Below are positions 26,196-35,413 of a stretch of 40,713 bases of DNA, piece by piece (position 1 is the stretch's first letter; each line of letters begins with the position of its first letter). Position numbers and translations under genes: made by a program. Below the pieces are notes generated by a model. That model worked only from the letters and a program-made list of their open reading frames with translations. It searched no databases and was not told the origin of the DNA. Source of the stretch: Thermosinus carboxydivorans Nor1 (GTDB lineage: Bacteria; Bacillota; Negativicutes; Sporomusales; Thermosinaceae); contig NZ_AAWL01000002.1 in assembly GCF_000169155.1 (NCBI RefSeq), positions 227,501-268,213 of the forward strand, in the 5' to 3' direction.

Positions 26196-27399
26196 TTATA
26201 CAAGGCTGGCACAAATCGCTTTTGTATCACGAGCGATAACCAGTTCTTCATTAGTCGGGATGACAAAGATTTTGACCTTGGCACCATCAACGCTGATTTC
26301 CTGGGCTTTTCCACGAATATTATTCTTAACAGGATCAATGCGAGTTCCCAAGTATTCCAGTCCATTGCATATTTTATCACGCATACTCGGCGAATTTTCT
26401 CCTAGACCGGCTGTGAAGACAATGGCATCGACGCCCCCCATAGCCGCTACATAACCGCCAATAAACTTCTTTACTTTATAAGCAAAAATATCAAGAGCAA
26501 GCTGCGCTCTTTCATTACCCGCGGCGGCCGCTTCCTCAATATCCCTAAAATCGCTCGATACGCCAGATATTCCTAGTACGCCCGATTTTTTGTTGAGGTA
26601 GGTATCAATTTGGTCAGCGGTCATTCCTTCTTTCTTCATGAGGAACGGAATAATAGCTGGATCGATTTCGCCGGAACGCGTCCCCATGACCAATCCTTCA
26701 AGAGGAGTAAAGCCCATGCTGGTGTCGACCGACTTGCCGTACTTCACTGCAGCAATACTTGCCCCGTTGCCAAGGTGACAGGTGATAATGCGCAGATTAC
26801 TCATATGTTGCCCCATCAGTTCCGCGGCGCGTTGCGACACATACTTATGCGAGGTGCCGTGGAAACCGTACCGCCGCAGACCGTATTTTTCGTAAGCTTC
26901 ATACGGTAACCCGTACAGGAAAGCATGCTTAGGCATAGTTTGGTGAAAAGCGGTATCAAAGACGCCTACCTGCGGCACACCCGGCATAAGTTCGGCGCAG
27001 GCGTTAATACCAAGAATATTGGGCGGATTATGCAGCGGCGCCATCTCGATGCAATCTTCCAGCGCCTTCATAACCTCAGGTGTAATGAGCACCGAGTCGG
27101 CAAATTTTTCGCCGCCATGAACGACCCGGTGGCCGACAGCGGAAATCTCCTTCATGCTGGAAATCACGCCGTAATCGGGGTGCGTGAGAGCATCCAAAAC
27201 CATTTTTATGCCAATACTATGGTTTTTTATGTCGCCATTAAGGACAACCTTGTCTTTGCCCGCCGGCTGGTGGGTTAGTACAGAACCTTCCAGGCCGATG
27301 CGTTCCACCAAACCTTTAGCCAGAACAGATTCGTCTTGCATGTTGAACAACTGATACTTGATTGAAGGAACTACCACAGTTCACGACTAAAACTTTCAT
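26196..27399 (-). CDS. ackA: Acetate kinase, frameshifted near codon 12
   Basis: ATG 27399, with AGGGGGA upstream, encodes [11 protein letters not shown]. The next conserved residues, [19 protein letters not shown], lie one frame over. One extra base in plus 27365-27368 (sense TCCTTCAATC, expected TCCTCAATC) accounts for this. The repaired protein has 400 residues, the family norm. Other motifs are intact: [50 protein letters not shown]. It interconverts acetate plus ATP with acetyl phosphate. No pta lies next to it. Confidence 0.95.
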
Positions 27400-27496
27400 A
27401 AAAATCCCCCTATCTTTATTTCTGGACAGACCACTAGACCATCAAAAATCCATTTTTCGACACCTGTATTAAATTCCCTGCATAGAGCACCACGTT

Positions 27497-27525
27497 TTGA
27501 AAAAAATGTTTGGCGCTCATAGTAT
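27497..27525 (+). promoter_or_regulatory. Probable sigma-A promoter of tmcAL
   Basis: TTGAAA and TAGTAT separated by 17 nt, about 80 bp before the GTG start at 27603. The ackA-tmcAL divergent gap (27400-27602) shows no other clear signal. Confidence 0.55.
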
Positions 27526-27602
27526 TTGCAGGATTAGGGATATCATTACGCAAAGAGATATTTACTTATCCCGACTACATTTTCCACCAAGAGGTGAAGA
27601 CC

Positions 27603-28871
27603 GTGCAAGCAGTTGGCACGATTGTCGAATATAACCCTTTTCACAACGGCCATCTATGGCATTTGACCCAAGCCCGTGCCATTACGGGTTGTCCCTATAT
27701 TATCGGCGTTATGAGCGGTAACTTTGTCCAGCGCGGCGAGCCCGCTATTTTCGATAAATGGACCAGGGCGGAAATGGCCGTGCGCTGTGGCATGGACCTC
27801 GTGCTAGAACTGCCTTATGTTTATGCCGTTCGTAGCGCTCAATATTTTGCCGCTGGCGCCGTCCGCCTCCTAAGCGCTTTAGGCATTGTTACTCATCTTT
27901 GTTTTGGCGCCGAACAGGCTGACCTTGCCTACCTCGACAAAGTAGCCACGGCCCTGGCAGAGGATAAAGTAAATGCTTCCATCGTTCGTCACCTGAAAAA
28001 GGGTGGTACCTACGCCGCCGCTCTGAGCACAGCCGTAGAAGAAACCGGACTGGTTACCGGCAATACACTAAAGCTGCCTAATAACATACTGGCTGTTGAA
28101 TATTTGCGAGCGATAAAAAAATATGCGCCGGAACTAGCCCCTGTGGTCGTCCCCCGCAAGGCAGCGAATTACCACGACCAGACCATTACCGGACCTATTG
28201 CCAGCGCTACGGCCATCCGCCAGACCCTGATGGATGGCCAAAAAACGCGAGAGTCGGTGCGGCAGGCCGTCCCCGCCGCCGCTCTAGCCATTTTGGAGGA
28301 AAAGTTTCGGCTCGGACAAGGCCCTGTTACGCTGGAGCACTTTGCCCCCCTGCTTTTAGCGCGCCTGCGCTCAGCCACGGCACAGTGGCTGGAAAGCCTT
28401 CCTGACGTGTCAGAAGGACTGCATTATAAAATTCTTACCGCCGCACAAAAAGCCACCAGTCTGGAAGAGGTTATAGCTGCCGTAAAAAGCAAACGCTACA
28501 CCCGGACACGGCTGCAGCGCATTCTAATTCACGCTCTTTTAGGAGTAACCAAACCAGATATGGCTTTCTTTGACCGTACCGGCCCACTCTATGCCCGCGT
28601 ACTTGCCTTCAACGACCAGGGGCGGCTATTGCTTAAAGAAATTCAACGGCGCACCTCTATCCCGATCATCACTAAAACAACAAGGTTTTTAAGCAGTCAA
28701 AGTCGTAGCCGCCACGTCCTAAATGATCTACAAGTAATGCTGGCTTACGACACTTTGGCGACTGATCTATATGTACTAGGGTTTCCTAACCGCCACTATC
28801 GCTCGGGCGGCTGGGATTTTCGCCGGTCGCCGTTATACATCGCTGCCCCCCCTCCGCCAACAGCGCTTTGA
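27603..28871 (+). CDS. tmcAL: tRNA(Met) cytidine acetate ligase (YlbM)
   Basis: 422 residues from GTG 27603 (VQAVGTIVEYNPFHNGHLWHL), with GAGGTG 6 nt upstream. HxGH nucleotidyltransferase motif HNGH, then GVMSGNFVQRGEPAIFDKW and LVLELPYVYAVRSAQYFA. TmcAL uses acetate and ATP to form N4-acetylcytidine at the wobble position of elongator tRNA-Met. An open frame extends upstream to 27510, but it overlaps the promoter and lacks family similarity. Its 3' end overlaps the opposing patatin gene by 86 bp. Being next to ackA puts two acetate-using enzymes side by side, as in ylbM-type loci. Confidence 0.93.
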   Translation: MQAVGTIVEYNPFHNGHLWHLTQARAITGCPYIIGVMSGNFVQRGEPAIFDKWTRAEMAVRCGMDLVLELPYVYAVRSAQYFAAGAVRLLSALGIVTHLCFGAEQADLAYLDKVATALAEDKVNASIVRHLKKGGTYAAALSTAVEETGLVTGNTLKLPNNILAVEYLRAIKKYAPELAPVVVPRKAANYHDQTITGPIASATAIRQTLMDGQKTRESVRQAVPAAALAILEEKFRLGQGPVTLEHFAPLLLARLRSATAQWLESLPDVSEGLHYKILTAAQKATSLEEVIAAVKSKRYTRTRLQRILIHALLGVTKPDMAFFDRTGPLYARVLAFNDQGRLLLKEIQRRTSIPIITKTTRFLSSQSRSRHVLNDLQVMLAYDTLATDLYVLGFPNRHYRSGGWDFRRSPLYIAAPPPPTAL

Positions 28872-29616
28872 TTTTAGGAAGTGCCGCCTCTCCCGCCTGT
28901 TCACCTAAAGCGACACATTCATCAAAAGTTTCAAAGGAGCTCGGCGTAATATGGGCCACGTCGGGACGAATGAGAACATCGCAGTAATGCTGACGATGCT
29001 TAAAAAGTTCCCGTTCCATGATGTCGATGGATTGGATTATCACGTCGAAAGTATTGGTAATCTTACATACCGTTCCAGCATGCGCAAGGTCAACGGCAAT
29101 AACAATATTGGCCCCCATTCGCCGGGCTACGTCGATAGGCGTCGGGTTAATCACCGCTCCGTCTACCAGCAGCATATCATTAAGGCGGTGCGGAACGAAA
29201 ATACCCGGTACCGAGATACTGGCCCGCACTGCCTGAGCTACATCTCCTTCCTGAAAAACAATTTCTTGACCTGTTGTTAATTCGGTAGCTACCACGGCTA
29301 GCGGGATGCGCAAGTCGGCAAATTGTTTTTGCTGGGTTAGCAGTTTCAGCATGGCCAAGACTCGTTCCCCGGCAATAATTCCCATTTTGGGGATGATAAA
29401 ATCCAGCCAATGTCGTCTTTTGGTGTGCTTAGCCAGTTTATAAATCGTGTCTGGGTCCAACCCAGCGCAGTACAAAGCGCCTACCAGGGCGCCTATACTG
29501 CAGCCTGCAATGCAGTCGATGGGAATGCCTTCCCTTTCTAGTACTCTTAACACCCCTACATGGGCCAAACCCCGTAGCCCGCCTGACCCGAGCGCCAAAC
29601 CGATTTTCGGTCGCAT
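28786..29616 (-). CDS. Patatin-like phospholipase (YlbK/RssA family)
   Basis: 276 residues. The oxyanion glycine loop ALGSGGLRGLAHVG, nucleophile GCSIG (Ser about residue 41) and DGA Asp in LLVDGAVINPTP are all present, so a Ser-Asp lipase dyad is complete. Similarity to family members ends near EAALPKIKALL; the last 20 or so residues are unusual and overlap tmcAL. A G7 run lies there, and one G fewer would stop the protein at GGSDV. The substrate is unknown. In Bacillus the gene sits between ylbJ and ylbL-M. Confidence 0.92.
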   Translation of the reverse strand: MRPKIGLALGSGGLRGLAHVGVLRVLEREGIPIDCIAGCSIGALVGALYCAGLDPDTIYKLAKHTKRRHWLDFIIPKMGIIAGERVLAMLKLLTQQKQFADLRIPLAVVATELTTGQEIVFQEGDVAQAVRASISVPGIFVPHRLNDMLLVDGAVINPTPIDVARRMGANIVIAVDLAHAGTVCKITNTFDVIIQSIDIMERELFKHRQHYCDVLIRPDVAHITPSSFETFDECVALGEQAGEAALPKIKALLAEGGQRCITATGENPSRPSDSGG

Positions 29617-29708
29617 ACAGCCCTCCTGTCGAAAAAACGAGTTATATTACCTCTACCCAGTCATATATATAGTAACAGACCGTCTAGGGGTGGAGGAGGA
29701 GATTTTAG

Positions 29709-30959
29709 ATGAAGATTTGGGGCAGGGGCAGACGATACCGCTCCCGTCTACTAGCATATTTTATGGCTTTTAGCACAGTATTTATTACTATCTCTATGGT
29801 AAAATACCCGAAAGAAGCCTTCGACTCAGCAGTGATGGGGCTTAATTTGTGGTGGAATGTGGTCTTCCCTGCTCTGCTTCCTTTTTTTATTCTGTCTGAA
29901 ATCCTAATGGGTTTTGGCGTAGTCCACTTTATTGGCATTCTCCTGGAACCGCTCATGCGTCCCATATTCAATGTGCCCGGCGTAGGCGCTTTTGCAATGT
30001 CGATGGGTCTGGCGTCCGGATATCCTATGGATGCTGTCATCACCTGCAAATTTCGAAAAAACCAGATGTGTACTGCCGTTGAGGCTGAACGTCTACTGTC
30101 GTTCACTAACACAGCCGACCCGTTATTCATGTTTGGCGCTGTCGCCGTGGGCATGTTCGGTATGCCTGAATTAGGAGCAACTATCGCCCTGGCTCACTAT
30201 ATTTCTAGTTTTTTAGTTGGAGTAATATTCCGTTATCACGGCCGTCACCGTGATGGGATCACCCAAGACGCGCCAAAACCGTCGGGCAATATCATTCTGC
30301 GTGCCTTTCGAGCCCTGTATAACGCCCGGCAGGAGGATAAACGTTCAACCGGCCAATTACTTGGTGATGCAGTAAAATCATCGATGAACACTATCCTCCT
30401 GATTGGCGGCTTCATTATCCTCTTTTCCGTATTCTTGCGTATTATCTCTGTCGTCGGCGTCACCGGTATGTTGGAAAAAGTCTTTGCCATCTTCCTCTGT
30501 TTTTTTGGTTATAGTTCGAACTTGGCCTCCGCGCTGGTCAGCGGCTTTTTTGAAATAGATCTGGGTGCTATGGCGGCCAGCCAAGCTGATGCACCGCTAG
30601 TAGAAAAGGTGGCCATCGCCAGCGCCATCATCGCCTGGAGTGGTCTGTGCGTCCATGGTCAGGTAGCCAGCATTGTCATTGAATCAGGAATACGCATGGC
30701 TCCTTATATGTTTGGCCGTCTACTTCACGCCGTTCTAGCCGCCGTTCTTACCGTCCTCCTAATGAAGTCCCCGTTAGCGCTCGGCAGTTATTTCAGCGTC
30801 CCGGTTATGTGGAGGCCCGTCGGAGTCAATTCTTGGGCGTTTTGGACAACGCGCATTGAACAGGCAACCTATCAGATTGCCTTGCTAATCGGAATTTTAG
30901 TTACCTTTTCTCTCGCCGTTCATATTGCCCGCGAGATTTTTGCCTATGTAAAAAGATAA
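29709..30959 (+). CDS. ylbJ: Sporulation integral membrane protein YlbJ
   Basis: 416 residues, polytopic. Hydrophobic segments lie at about residues 14-32, 48-68, 72-90, 95-112, 140-170, 232-260, 265-285 and 395-412. The nucleoside-recognition (Gate-like) features NLWWNVVFPALLPFFILSE and MGLASGYPMDAVI are clear. In B. subtilis ylbJ is a sigma-E gene needed for cortex formation and resistant spores. GGAGGAG precedes the start. It ends at a bidirectional terminator. Together with spoVS it indicates an endospore former. Confidence 0.92.
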   Translation: MKIWGRGRRYRSRLLAYFMAFSTVFITISMVKYPKEAFDSAVMGLNLWWNVVFPALLPFFILSEILMGFGVVHFIGILLEPLMRPIFNVPGVGAFAMSMGLASGYPMDAVITCKFRKNQMCTAVEAERLLSFTNTADPLFMFGAVAVGMFGMPELGATIALAHYISSFLVGVIFRYHGRHRDGITQDAPKPSGNIILRAFRALYNARQEDKRSTGQLLGDAVKSSMNTILLIGGFIILFSVFLRIISVVGVTGMLEKVFAIFLCFFGYSSNLASALVSGFFEIDLGAMAASQADAPLVEKVAIASAIIAWSGLCVHGQVASIVIESGIRMAPYMFGRLLHAVLAAVLTVLLMKSPLALGSYFSVPVMWRPVGVNSWAFWTTRIEQATYQIALLIGILVTFSLAVHIAREIFAYVKR

Positions 30960-30977
30960 GGAGTATCGCTCCTTATC
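30955..30977. terminator. Bidirectional terminator between ylbJ and the coiled-coil gene
   Basis: Arms GATAAGGAG and CTCCTTATC with a 5-nt loop. TTTATTTATT follows on the plus strand and TTTTTA on the minus strand, so it can end both convergent transcripts. The ylbJ stop codon lies in the left arm. Confidence 0.88.
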
Positions 30978-30982
30978 TTTAT

Positions 30983-31435
30983 TTATTCCTGTCTGCTTTG
31001 CTGCAGGCTTCCATGGCCTTGCCTGATTACCTCCAGCGCCTTTTCCAGGTTAGCCTCAATATGTTTAAAAACTTCGCTAGCATAAATTAGCGCCTGATTG
31101 TGCAGCTCTCTAGCTTCTTTTTGGGCTTGTTGGATGATTTCGTTGGCCTGCTCCTGTGCTTGCCGGGTAATAATATTTTCATCTGTTAGTTTTGATATAT
31201 AGCTCTTAGCCTGATCAATTATGGTTTGAGCCTCCCGTTGCGCCTCGTCCAAAATCCGTTGCCGCTCAGCCAAAATACGTTTGGCTTCCACTATCTCGCC
31301 TGGTACGGTTTCCCGGAGTTCGTCCATCAATCGGCCTAGGTCATCCTCCTCGATAATCAGTTTATTAGTAAAAGGAACCTTTGCGGCTTCCACAAGCAAG
31401 TTCTCCATCTCATCCAAGATCTCAATCGTTTTCAT
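30983..31435 (-). CDS. Coiled-coil protein, ATP-synthase-B-like/DivIVA-like
   Basis: 150 residues from ATG 31435 (MKTIEILDEMENLLVEAAKVP), with GAGAGG 5 nt upstream. From about residue 45 to the end it is a charged helix with repeated AQREAQTIIDQAK-type and AQEQANEIIQQAQKEA segments, like the stalk of ATPase subunit b. It has no membrane segment. It follows coaD and is probably cotranscribed with rsmD-coaD. Homologues are usually labelled ATPase, without experimental support that I know of. Confidence 0.75.
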   Translation of the reverse strand: MKTIEILDEMENLLVEAAKVPFTNKLIIEEDDLGRLMDELRETVPGEIVEAKRILAERQRILDEAQREAQTIIDQAKSYISKLTDENIITRQAQEQANEIIQQAQKEARELHNQALIYASEVFKHIEANLEKALEVIRQGHGSLQQSRQE

Positions 31436-31464
31436 CCTTGCCTCTCCCACCTATCTAAACGTCT

Positions 31465-31956
31465 TTACACATGTTGAACTTCATGCAAGCGCCGTAAAAT
31501 CCGCTCTTCCACACATTGTGGAACCAACCCGCGAATAGAGCCGCCGAACTTTGCCAACTCCTTAATTCCGCTGGAACTGACAAAGGAATACTCACTACTC
31601 GTCATCATAAACACTGTTTCGATTACCGGATCTATTTTTTTGATCAATAAGGCCCGCTGAAACTCATATTCAAAATCGCTAAGCGCGCGCAAGCCTCTTA
31701 CTATGATATTACTGTTTTGCCGCCGCACATATTCGTTAAGTAACCCGGAGAAACAATCGACACGGACGTTGGGAATATGCCCGGTGGCTTCCCGGAGCAT
31801 CTCAACACGTTCTTCCATGGTAAACAGCGGTTTTTTGTTCGGGTTATGGAAAACAGCCACTATGATTTGGTCGAACAGCTGGCTTGCTCGCGCAAAAATG
31901 TCAAGATGGCCATTGGTAACAGGGTCGAAACTACCGGGGCAAACTGCGATGCGCAC
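31465..31956 (-). CDS. coaD: Phosphopantetheine adenylyltransferase
   Basis: 163 residues from GTG 31956, with AGGAGG 7 nt upstream. Nucleotidyltransferase motif GSFDPVTNGHLDI at the N-terminus, then FHNPNKKPLFTMEERVEM, IVRGLRALSDFEYE and the C-terminal SSEYSFVSSSGIKELA. CoaD adenylates 4'-phosphopantetheine in CoA synthesis. Its ribosome binding site lies inside the repaired end of rsmD, 3 bp away, so the two genes are tightly coupled. Confidence 0.97.
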   Translation of the reverse strand: MRIAVCPGSFDPVTNGHLDIFARASQLFDQIIVAVFHNPNKKPLFTMEERVEMLREATGHIPNVRVDCFSGLLNEYVRRQNSNIIVRGLRALSDFEYEFQRALLIKKIDPVIETVFMMTSSEYSFVSSSGIKELAKFGGSIRGLVPQCVEERILRRLHEVQHV

Positions 31957-31959
31957 GAT

Positions 31960-32534
31960 TTAACCTCCTAGAATATACATTATTTTTTTGCGTTGAATAA
32001 AACTAATCATTGTTTCGCCATATTGCTGTGTCCGTATGATGTTTAAGTTAAAAAATTGTCATTGATTGCTTCGCGTCGCGAATGCTCGATTACCAAAAGC
32101 CCACTTTCCCGCAGAAGGAGACGACTGTCAAGCTTTTCCACTACCGCAGTCGCTAATCCTTTGTTGTAAGGTGGATCGCAAAAAATTAGGTCAAAGTTTT
32201 GACCAAGTTGAGCGGCCCGGTCAATGTACCGCAAAGCGTCACTTTTATAGACATGAGTCCGGTCTGCCGATTTGGTGCGAATGATGTTCTCTTTAATCAG
32301 AGCAATGCTTGCCGGACTATTGTCTACAAAGATGGCGCTTTTCGCCCCTCGGCTGACGGCCTCCAATCCCAGATTGCCCGTTCCAGCAAATAAATCGAGG
32401 ACATCGGCATCTAAAACAACAGAGCCCAGAATATTAAATATGGACTCTTTGACGCGGTCAGCCGTAGGCCGCACGTCAAAACTACGCGGCGTTTTCAGTT
32501 TTGTGCCTTTGGCGCTGCCGGTAATAATTCGCAT
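31960..32534 (-). CDS. rsmD: 16S rRNA (guanine966-N2)-methyltransferase RsmD, frameshifted near the C-terminus
   Basis: ATG 32534 (MRIITGSAKGTKLKTP), GGAG upstream. SAM motif VLDLFAGTGNLGLEAVSRGA and catalytic DPPY in LIFCDPPYNKG are intact. The frame stops at 32043 after NDNFLT. The missing tail continues in another frame as NIIRTQQYGETMISF, the family C-terminal YGxTxxSF motif, ending at 31960. One T is missing from a run of six (plus A 32050-32055). The repaired protein has 191 residues. RsmD methylates G966 of 16S rRNA. rsmD next to coaD is standard. Confidence 0.92.
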
Positions 32535-32583
32535 GGTAACTCCGTCTTTATGTAAAATAAGCTTATCGTTCAAAGTATAACAC

Positions 32584-32614
32584 ATTATACATCTACAGGA
32601 TTTTTTCCTGCCAA
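32584..32614 (-). promoter_or_regulatory. Possible promoter of rsmD-coaD
   Basis: TATAAT with TTGGCA 19 nt upstream on the minus strand, 50 bp before rsmD. The spacing is long, so confidence is limited. Confidence 0.35.
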
Positions 32615-32650
32615 GTCGAAATTATTTGTGGTTATTGGTAAACGAGGTGA

Positions 32651-34333
<1,683 letters not shown>

Positions 34334-35035
34334 TTATTTCAGCAGACGGCGCGCCCCCAGATAACGCGCAACATAATAATCTTTTTTCATCGAGGTAACT
34401 GTGACCTCCCCCGCAGCCGAACTGGCATGAATAAATAAATCGCCGCCAAGATAAATACCCACATGGGAAGGTCCAGGTGCATAAGTACTGAAAAACACCA
34501 GGTCACCTGGCTTAAGCTCCGTGCGGCTGACCCATTGCCCTACAGCAAACTGCTCATCCGCGGTACGGGGGACGGTTATTCCGAAATGCTCCAAAACGTA
34601 AACAATGAAGCCCGAGCAGTCAAAGCCGCTAGGTGTTTGTCCTGACCATGCATAGGGCGTTCCTAAATAGCGCGTGGCAAAAGCAGCAATCTGTTGTCCT
34701 TTTCTTTCATTTCCTCCGCTACGGCTAAGCTCTGGCTGCTCGTGGTATTCACGGATGGCCTGCCAAGTCAGTGCCCCAACCACGCCATCAGGTTCCAATC
34801 CTGTTGCCTGCTGAAAACGCATGACCGCCAAACGGGTCTGTATCCCAAACTTACCGTCGACGGCTTCGGTATAGTATCCTAATTCCAGTAGTTTAGCCTG
34901 GAGGTACGCGACCTCCTCACCCGCCATTCCCGGTTTTAAGATAGGTGGCAGCGGCTCAACCGGCGAGCCGGCTACCGGGCCTGTTAACAATAAAAGGAGT
35001 GTCATGATGGCAAAAAGCGAACCGAAAATGCCCAT
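34334..35035 (-). CDS. Secreted NlpC/P60 peptidoglycan endopeptidase with PG-binding domain
   Basis: 233 residues from ATG 35035, with GAGGTG 9 nt upstream. A signal peptide (GSLFAIMTLLLLLTGPVAGS) is followed by a PG_binding_1 repeat (VAYLQAKLLELGYYTEAVDG, GLEPDGVVGALTW). The NlpC/P60 domain has catalytic Cys in FDCSGFIVYVL, His in SHVGIYLGG and the third polar residue in FIHASS. It should cut peptide stems in the cell wall outside the membrane. Similar proteins act in cell separation or germination. Confidence 0.93.
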   Translation of the reverse strand: MGIFGSLFAIMTLLLLLTGPVAGSPVEPLPPILKPGMAGEEVAYLQAKLLELGYYTEAVDGKFGIQTRLAVMRFQQATGLEPDGVVGALTWQAIREYHEQPELSRSGGNERKGQQIAAFATRYLGTPYAWSGQTPSGFDCSGFIVYVLEHFGITVPRTADEQFAVGQWVSRTELKPGDLVFFSTYAPGPSHVGIYLGGDLFIHASSAAGEVTVTSMKKDYYVARYLGARRLLK

Positions 35036-35144
35036 CCGGCATCTCACCTCACCTAATTCTGTTGTAGATTTCGTGTAATAACTGCTAATTCCTGGTTATT
35101 TATTACAAAAATTCTATAGAAAATAACAAAACGGCGAATTTATG

Positions 35145-35173
35145 TTGACAATACGGCTTTTGTCATGTATACT
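35145..35173 (+). promoter_or_regulatory. Sigma-A promoter of the tRNA-Pro-tRNA-Gln unit
   Basis: TTGACA and TATACT with a 17-nt spacer, 18 bp upstream of tRNA-Pro. The 156-bp gap from 35036 otherwise holds the AT-rich upstream region of the NlpC gene, in which I see no clear second promoter. Confidence 0.87.
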
Positions 35174-35191
35174 TTAAAAATGTAAGTGCAT

Positions 35192-35268
35192 CGGGACGTG
35201 GCTCAGCTTGGTAGAGCGTTCGGTTCGGGACCGAAAGGTCGCAGGTTCAAATCCTGTCGTCCCGACCA
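35192..35268 (+). tRNA. tRNA-Pro (anticodon CGG)
   Basis: 77 nt with encoded CCA. Acceptor arms CGGGACG and CGTCCCG pair fully. The anticodon stem is TTCGG/CCGAA with loop TTCGGGA. The T arm contains GGTTCAAATCC. Confidence 0.96.
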
Positions 35269-35279
35269 TTTTTATCCAT

Positions 35280-35355
35280 AGGGGCGTAGCCAAGTCGGTA
35301 AGGCACGGGACTTTGACTCCCGCATGCGTTGGTTCGAGTCCAGCCGCCCCTGCCA
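35280..35355 (+). tRNA. tRNA-Gln (anticodon TTG)
   Basis: 76 nt with encoded CCA, 11 bp after tRNA-Pro. Acceptor arms AGGGGCG and CGCCCCT. The anticodon stem is CGGGA/TCCCG with loop CTTTGAC. The T arm has GGTTCGAGTCC. Confidence 0.96.
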
Positions 35356-35362
35356 CAATATG

Positions 35363-35412
35363 AGAAAAGCAGAAATCCCTGATAAGGATTTCTGCTTTTC
35401 TTTTTTTTTTTT
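35363..35412 (+). terminator. Terminator of the tRNA unit
   Basis: Perfect 16-bp arms starting AGAAAAGCAGAAATCC, 7-nt loop, then a run of 12 T on the plus strand. It reaches to within 2 bp of the end of the converging EF-G gene. Confidence 0.93.
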
Positions 35413-35413
35413 A

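Noticed and set aside
27510-27602. N-terminal extension of tmcAL
   Set aside because: It overlaps the predicted promoter and precedes a GTG with a well-placed ribosome binding site.
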